Positions 61,185 to 64,000 of a stretch of DNA of 64,000 bases are shown here, piece by piece. The DNA comes from Hydrangea macrophylla (Eukaryota > Streptophyta > Magnoliopsida > Cornales > Hydrangeaceae), in assembly GCA_033977485.1 (NCBI GenBank), contig CM066983.1, positions 60,445,010 to 60,509,009 of the forward strand, given 5' to 3'. The notes below the pieces were generated by a model. It had not been told where the DNA came from. It worked only from the letters and a program-made list of their open reading frames with translations, and searched no databases. The stretch's first letter is position 1. The number at the start of each line of letters is the position of its first letter. The position numbers were made by a program, and so were the translations under genes.

Positions 61185-62321
61185 GTTTTTGTATGTGGTT
61201 CGACCCTATTAATGAAGGAACCTACGTCCACGTATGTGTCTGAGTACGTTCATTATACTATAAAAAGTCGGGGACCTGTGGTGAACCAACAATAGTTTGA
61301 AGCTACCGTAGGTCGACCGGGTGTGTTGGTGACCGCTATAGAGGTGCTGTAGAGACTGAAAAGTCGGTCTCCTGAAGGGAAGGGGGGGAGGGGGGTGAGT
61401 GGTCTCTCTTATAAATGAAAGAGACCTACTCATATATGGATAAGGAAATATAATCTAATTGAGCTTGATTGGAATTAATTTTGGGATTTCCTAATTAGAT
61501 TAGGAAACAATGTCCACTTTCCATAAGTCTTCTATATTGAGTAGGAAGCTGCCTGGAATATTCTGGGGCATGTGTTGTGGGCCCAGCTGGTCTACGCCTG
61601 TACGGACCGTGCCATTGTGGTCTTCTCGACCTGTTGGTCTGGTCGTGAATGAACTGCTCGGAATGGTGAGTCTCGGGTAGACTAGATCGCTCGGGCAGAT
61701 GCTTGTCCGAGGAGTTGTGCATGATTTGACCGAGACATGGACTGGCTGCTGAGTTGAACCGCTCGGTCATAGGATAGAGCCAATTTTGGGTGTATCAGTA
61801 AGTATAACTTTATTCTACCCTAAATACTATGAGAGTAGTATATTCCAAAATTTGTATCTCAAATACGATTCCCAACATATGTGGGAGTGGGCGGTTGACC
61901 TACTTGTTTTGCATTGGAGGAAATTGAAGTGATCTCACCACTGTTGAAGGTTGTTCCACTGCACATGTGTTGAAAATGGATATAAAATTTGGGAAGTGCA
62001 ACATTACTCGAATAGTATATAGGGTAAATTACACTGACACCCCCTGAGGTTTCGAACTTTATCACTCACACTCCCTGAGGTTTCAGACATGACTCTGACA
62101 CCCCCTGAGATTTTATCCACTTACACTAACACCCCCTGCCATTAGTGACCGTGAAGAGTATGGATGGAAAATGCTGTTGTCATCTACAAAAATCCAAATA
62201 TCCCCATTTTACCCTTTAGTCTTAGCCCTAGCCTCTATATATTGAAGTCCCTAGCACACACTTCTCACTCTTTATCTCTTTTACTCTTTTCCTCACTCAC
62301 TTACTTCTCTCTGCCTAGAAA

Positions 62322-62633
62322 ATGTCTTCATTAAGCTATGAGCAAAATTCATACGGTGTAGGGAAATTCAAGAATAAGTTATGCAAATGTGGAAAAAGAG
62401 CTGCGATTAGGTTAATGGAGTCAAACGAGAGAAACAACAGAGGTCGATTATACTATGTATGTGAAAGTAGAAATTGTGCATTTTGGGAATGGTATAATTT
62501 AATGGGATCTATGGCATATAATGGTTCCACATCTACACAACGAAGAGCACATGAAACTGAAGACTACCAGAAAGATAATCTCGCTGAAATCAGACATGAA
62601 GTTAGAGTAGTGCTTCAGGGTCCATGCTATTGA
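62322..62633 (+). CDS. GRF-type zinc-finger protein
   Basis: 103 residues. A CKCGKRAAIRLMES start (C21, C23), then GRLYYVC (C47) and NCAFWEW (C52) match the GRF zinc finger, a single-strand nucleic-acid-binding fold found in some repair and topoisomerase proteins and in many small plant proteins linked to transposons. A TATA-like CTATATATTG lies at 62233-62242, about 80 bases before the ATG, with a CT-rich leader. The ORF ends soon after the domain (TGA 62631-62633). A downstream exon is possible. No partner is visible. Confidence 0.75.
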   Translation: MSSLSYEQNSYGVGKFKNKLCKCGKRAAIRLMESNERNNRGRLYYVCESRNCAFWEWYNLMGSMAYNGSTSTQRRAHETEDYQKDNLAEIRHEVRVVLQGPCY

Positions 62634-63600
62634 AGTACAACAAGGGATAGTAAAAGGCCAACAAGGGATGGTGAAAATGGTAGCCGTGAGAAGCTTTATA
62701 ATGGCAAGATCTGCTATATTAGTAACCTCTAATGAATCCTATAAAAAGTGGTCTTAAACATGGGCCGGGTTAAAACCCTTTTACAAAAAGTTAGATACAT
62801 GTCTAGGGAACTTCTCCAAAAAAGTATAACATCTTTACCATTTTTGAAGTTCAAGAAATAAGAGTTTTGGGAATAGTGGACCAGGTCTGTCCACTGTCCT
62901 TGTAAAAATCATAATTAATTCTACAAAAATCATGTGAAGCTCTATTTGGTGTAACAAGAAAGCTATTTCATTGTAGTTTATGACAAAAATAATTCCATGG
63001 ACATGTCATGAACTTAAGGTTTCTGAAAAGTTGTTTCAAACAGACTCTGTTATTCTGGAAGTTTGGTATCATTTGACAAGGGAATATAAAACATAATAGA
63101 AGTTCATGAATCATGTTAATCAATTTAATTTAAGCTTTTGATCTCTCATTAAATTTATTCTAGATGATTTCTAAACCAAGTTTTATTCGTCAATTGTTTG
63201 TTGAGTGATCAAGGTATGACCATTTTGTATACATAATCATGATTATAGTTAAACTTAGAAAATTCCAGAATAGTTGTATCAACTTCAAACGCTTAGAAAA
63301 TGATCTTAACTCTATTGTATTCTCAGGATTTTACATCGGCATATAGATACACGAGTCAGGAATCATCCCCAAAAAGTGAAACATCGATAACTATTATACA
63401 TTTATGAAGTTAGAGTAGTAGCATTACTGAAAATGTAAGCATAAAAAATAAAAGTAAGTTGCATGAACTAATGGCAGGATCTCCTCATCACTACTAGTAT
63501 CAATCCCATCCTCATCATTCGAAGCATGATCCTCAAACCCATCATCAGAACTCGAATTGTCTTCTTCTTTTAACCCATTATCACCATTGCTACTACCCTG
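62634..63600. other. Non-coding stretch in Mutator-like element
   Basis: AT-rich, no ORF or repeat recognised. Could be intron or degenerate sequence. Confidence 0.4.
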
Positions 63601-63624
63601 ATTTTCATCACCACTCTAAGCTTT

Positions 63625-63998
63625 TCACTCCTCATCATCTGAACTAAACCCATATATCTTTTCATCAGAACTCGAGTCTTCTATACAAGTTGGATCCACA
63701 TTGAAGTTCTCCTCCTGAAACTCATCAGCTACATTAAAGTTTTCCTCCAGAAACTCAACATCTACATTTAAGTCTTCCATACCAATTGGATCCATATTTA
63801 CATTTTCCTCCAGAAACTCAACATCTACATTCAAGTCCTCCATACTAGTTGGATCCACATTCAACTCTACACCAGTTAGCCAACTACCCTAATTTGGTGC
63901 TGCATAATTCGAATGTGGCTCAACATATAGACATATTTCCCTCATTTTATGCATTTCAAACATCGTATACACCTCATAATTCCCAACATAGTCATTCT
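63625..63998 (-). pseudogene. Acidic N-terminal region, possibly of a Mutator-like transposase
   Basis: 79 residues from 63864 to 63625 with a repeated unit DLNVDVEFLEEN and an acidic Ser-rich end (DSSSDEKIYGFSSDDEE). The frame continues upstream to the window edge, past a TAG near 63891, with YEVYTMFEMHKMREICLYVE. From memory this resembles the end of the PB1-like N-terminal domain of plant MULE transposases, which are followed by such acidic linkers. The transposase core itself is not in the window. The start is unknown. Confidence 0.4.
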
Positions 63999-64000
63999 TT

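Larger units (their letters stand above)
50009..61797 (-). mobile_element. Gag-only Tat-like retroelement, TSD GTAAG, holding a younger insertion
   Basis: Outer LTRs start TGATAATGCC and end GGTGTATCA. Exact GTAAG flanks at 50004-50008 and 61798-61802. The internal part (51391-53950) has only a broken gag and repeats, no pol, so it depends on another element's enzymes. The left side carries two LTRs in tandem (50009-50696 and 50699-51390). The 5' LTR (61092-61797, plus TGAT at 53951-53954) was cut four bases from its end by the Athila-like element at 53955-61090. Confidence 0.85.
49935..62010. mobile_element. MITE split by the 50009-61797 retroelement
   Basis: Left end GAGTAATACTATGCTTTCAA (from 49936) and right end TTTGGGAAGTGCAACATTACTC (to about 62010) are imperfect inverted repeats. 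They are of the same type as the copies inside the Helitron. Once the retroelement is removed, the parts join at the GTAAG duplication to give about 280 bp. Confidence 0.65.
62022..64000. mobile_element. Mutator-like element, left part only
   Basis: Starts GGGTAAATTACACTGACACC; its opening GGSTAAATTACAC matches the end of the foldback MITE at 32701, which has a 9-bp duplication. The phrase CCCCTGAGGTTT recurs through the terminal region. It contains a GRF zinc-finger ORF (+) and an acidic ORF (-). The right end is beyond the window. Confidence 0.55.

Overview
The window is nuclear DNA of a flowering plant, almost certainly a eudicot. It holds one intact intron-less host gene for a DELLA-type GRAS protein (39812-41524, +). 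Around it is a dense, nested mass of plant transposable elements: Ty3/gypsy families of the Tat/Ogre, Athila and chromovirus (Tekay/Del) types, a Helitron, and Mutator, hAT and PIF/Harbinger MITEs. No bacterial-style operons, rRNA genes or CRISPR arrays were seen. The species cannot be named from this sequence.

Layout. 1-11715: a decayed Tat-type element on the minus strand, with its 5' LTR at 8771-11715, a tRNA-Arg-like primer site, gag, protease, G-patch, RT, RNase H and integrase, and a plus-strand ORF behind pol. It cuts into an Athila gag (11716-12992) whose LTR is 13131-14741. That element in turn cuts into a second Athila gag (14742-15897) with its LTR at 16023-17664. 17665-18900 is an array of short dyads. 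18906-27975 is a complete chromovirus with TSD ATGTT and one in-frame stop. 29327-30997 is a non-autonomous Helitron. 31-35 kb holds several MITEs with visible target duplications. 35056-39446 is a Harbinger-type MITE split by a 3.9-kb solo LTR (35200-39134, TSD GCTAT), lying just upstream of the DELLA gene. 41.5-49.3 kb is AT-rich intergenic DNA with MITEs. 49315-49900 is a solo LTR. 49935-62010 is a three-level nest: a MITE, holding a Tat-like gag-only element (50009-61797, TSD GTAAG), holding a very young Athila-like element (53955-61090, TSD ATGAT). The youngest element carries an ORF of unknown function and no pol. From 62022 a Mutator-like element with a GRF zinc-finger ORF runs off the right edge.

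Most interesting signals. (1) Several unrelated LTR families each carry arrays of short perfect or near-perfect palindromes, with a different core in each family: GATCGATC, ACCGGT, TGCCGC-GCGGCA, CACGTG and CCTTAGTC-GACTAAGG. (2) The solo LTR about 2.1-2.4 kb upstream of the DELLA start has ten CACGTG G-boxes and three exact CCAAT-N9-CCACG modules, the ER-stress-response-element grammar. (3) The DELLA protein has serine in place of tyrosine in its VHYNP motif. (4) The young Athila-like element encodes an unrecognised acidic, Y/Q-rich protein.

Only the DELLA gene looks like a working host gene. The rest is transposon biology, and the history can be ordered by which element interrupts which.
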